Assembly: GCF_023349185.1 (NCBI RefSeq)
Contig: NZ_JAKIKY010000002.1
Coordinates: 124,001-188,000, forward strand
Source: Shewanella aquimarina
Lineage (GTDB): Bacteria; Pseudomonadota; Gammaproteobacteria; Enterobacterales; Shewanellaceae
Direction of reading: 5' to 3'
Length of the DNA stretch: 64,000 nt
Below the pieces are notes generated by a model. That model was not told the DNA's origin, made no database searches, and worked only from the letters and a program-made list of their open reading frames with translations. Made by a program: the position numbers and the translations under genes. Shown here piece after piece: positions 62,637 to 64,000 of this stretch; position 1 is the first letter of the stretch, and every line of letters starts with the position of its first letter.

Positions 62637-63803
62637 TCAGGCGTTGGCCGGCCAGTTAACGTGCTTATCCTGGGCCGGATGGCGCGGAATATTAAGGGCC
62701 AGCATCAGGGAGCAGAGGGCGAAGCCTGCCCCGATAAAGAACACCCACTTGTTGGAGTAGAGCCAGAGCATCCCCAGCAGCGCCGGGATCACCACGGCTG
62801 CGATATGATTGATGGTGAAGCTGACCGACATGGTGGCGGCGATATCCTTGGGCTCGGCGATCTTCTGGAAATAGGTCTTGATGGCGATGGCCATGGCAAA
62901 CAGTAGATGATCCAGCACATAGAGCACGGCGGCCATCTCCGCCTGCTGCACGAAGGCGTAGCTGGTGAAGATTACTATCAGGCCCACATACTCTATCATC
63001 AGGGCGTTGCGCTCGCCGATGCGGCCGATAAAGCGGCCTATGGCGGGGGCGAACAACAGGTTGACCACATAGTTGATCAGAAACAGGGCGGTGATCTGAC
63101 TGACGCTATAGCCAAACTTCTCCACCATCATGAAGCCGGCAAACACCATGAAGATCTGCCGCCGCGCGCCGGAGAAGAAGGTGAGCAGATAGTAGAGCCA
63201 GTAGCGTCGTCTGAGGATCACCTTCTTGTGTTGCACCTCGCCTTGGGGAAACTGGGGGAAGTAGAGGGTCAGGGCGAGCACCATCAACAGCCCGAGTCCG
63301 CCTATGATGGCGTACATCCATTGATAATCCAGCTGCAGATAGGTCATCACAATCCAGATGCTGCCGTAGCCGGTGAGGGCGGCGGCCGAGCGCCAGGCCA
63401 GCGCCTTGCCTAAGAATCCCGCGGTCTCACTCTTGTCGACCCATTGCAGGGTGAGAGACTGATTGATGGTCTCGTAGTAGTGAAAGCCCACCGACATGAG
63501 TATGGTGGTCAGGTAGAGGCCCAGCACCTGAGGGAAGAAGCCTGTGATGCCGACCCCTATGGTCAGCAGGGCGAGGGAGACTAGGGCGAAGGTCTGTTCC
63601 CTGAGCAGCAGCAAAATGAAGATGGCGGTAAAGGCCAGAAATCCAGGCACCTCCCGCAAGCTCTGTAATATGCCTATTTCGGCGCCGGTAAAGCTGGCTC
63701 GCTCGATCACGAAGTTGTTCAGCAGCACCTGCCACACAGAAAATACCAAGGACATCACGAAGGTCATGAGTAGTAAGAGGGTCTGCGGGTTCTTCTTTAA
63801 CAT
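62637..63803 (-). CDS. MFS transporter
   Basis: A 388-residue major facilitator with about twelve helices. FLNNFVIERASFTGAEIGI-type loops, LPRHP-like cytoplasmic ends and a central basic loop (KVILRRRYWLYY) fit the fold. The substrate is not clear. The start MLKKNPQTLLLLMTF is preceded by a weak GGA-type site. It is divergent from a gene beyond the right edge. Confidence 0.82.
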   Translation of the reverse strand: MLKKNPQTLLLLMTFVMSLVFSVWQVLLNNFVIERASFTGAEIGILQSLREVPGFLAFTAIFILLLLREQTFALVSLALLTIGVGITGFFPQVLGLYLTTILMSVGFHYYETINQSLTLQWVDKSETAGFLGKALAWRSAAALTGYGSIWIVMTYLQLDYQWMYAIIGGLGLLMVLALTLYFPQFPQGEVQHKKVILRRRYWLYYLLTFFSGARRQIFMVFAGFMMVEKFGYSVSQITALFLINYVVNLLFAPAIGRFIGRIGERNALMIEYVGLIVIFTSYAFVQQAEMAAVLYVLDHLLFAMAIAIKTYFQKIAEPKDIAATMSVSFTINHIAAVVIPALLGMLWLYSNKWVFFIGAGFALCSLMLALNIPRHPAQDKHVNWPANA

Positions 63804-63932
63804 TCCATTGAATTCCTGTCTCTGTGGGGAAACTAGTCTACCCCATCGCCTGGATGCTACAAACTGGTTTCAATTTTTGTTTCCCTAGCACGCTTTGTCA
63901 TCGATTTGTTATTAACAAATGTAAATTGTAAT

Positions 63933-63951
63933 GCAAATAATTCTCATTTGA
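63933..63951 (+). promoter_or_regulatory. Candidate Fur box at right edge
   Basis: GCAAATAATTCTCATTTGA is similar to GATAATGATAATCATTATC and lies in the promoter region of a rightward gene past 64000. It suggests iron control, perhaps of an uptake receptor. Confidence 0.5.
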
Positions 63952-63978
63952 AATATTGTGCCCGCAATTTAATGGGGG

Positions 63979-63996
63979 ATGTTGATTAATCAACAT
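63979..63996. promoter_or_regulatory. Perfect 18-bp palindrome before the right-edge gene
   Basis: ATGTTGATTAATCAACAT is fully self-complementary and ends 4 bases before the window end, directly before a GGAG that may be a ribosome-binding site. It could be an operator or an RNA hairpin in the leader. Confidence 0.5.
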
Positions 63997-64000
63997 GGAG

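Noticed and set aside
63979-63996. FNR site within the 18-bp palindrome
   Set aside because: TTGAT and ATCAA are separated by 2 bases instead of 4.

Overview
The window looks like a chromosomal segment of a marine gammaproteobacterium of the Shewanella type (Alteromonadales). The evidence is the gene set: ygiF and glnE flanking a yjfIJKL-like stress operon, a split pntAA/pntAB/pntB transhydrogenase, cysJIH, lpxL divergent from hldE, quinol-type norB with norR, and pldA. The organism name is inference. No rRNA, tRNA, CRISPR array, insertion sequence or prophage was seen.

Layout. (1) 1-11800: an inorganic triphosphatase (ygiF) and glnE flank a leftward operon (8661 to 1668). It encodes a lipoprotein, a DUF350 membrane protein, a membrane-anchored spermidine-synthase-like enzyme, DUF2170, PspA and DUF2491 proteins, a probable tandem ribbon-helix-helix (RHH) protein and a voltage-gated-type K+ channel. 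Three copies of the palindrome GACATAATATGTC lie in this unit: two bracket an internal promoter and one sits before glnE. (2) 11830-20290: a periplasmic binding protein, an orphan FetB-type permease, a ZapE-like ATPase, then mostly uncharacterised envelope proteins (OmpA-like, LRR-containing, lipoprotein, two related membrane proteins). (3) 20472-36464: an atypical Tad/Flp pilus locus. It has two long Flp pilins, TadG- and TadE-like pseudopilins, CpaB, a secretin, an FHA-TadA fusion, TadB, TadC, a DUF192 protein and a TadD-like lipoprotein. A degenerate-receiver LuxR-type regulator precedes it, and a 1401-residue Ca-repeat/TIG lipoprotein follows. No tadZ or prepilin peptidase gene is visible. 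(4) 36728-43940: a paired M16 protease (one subunit active, one not), norR, and norB with a complete sigma-54/IHF/NorR control region. (5) 43942-50745: lpxL, hldE, a HEXXH protein and the transhydrogenase operon. (6) 51078-64000: cysJIH, several envelope proteins, a periplasmic peroxiredoxin, a degenerate S41 protein, pldA, the siroheme methyltransferase cobA, a TIGR03899-like protein, an MFS transporter, and at the right edge a Fur-box-like control region for a gene outside the window.

How the genes work together. Sulfite reductase (cysJI) needs siroheme, which cobA starts to make. The Tad genes form one secretion and assembly machine, probably switched by the upstream regulator. The PspA-type operon looks like an envelope or membrane-potential stress module with its own operators and a candidate DNA-binding protein. 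NorR senses NO and activates norB through the mapped sites.

The strongest candidates for something little described are the palindrome-controlled PspA/polyamine/K+ channel operon and the FHA-TadA, TadZ-less Tad locus with its large lipoprotein.
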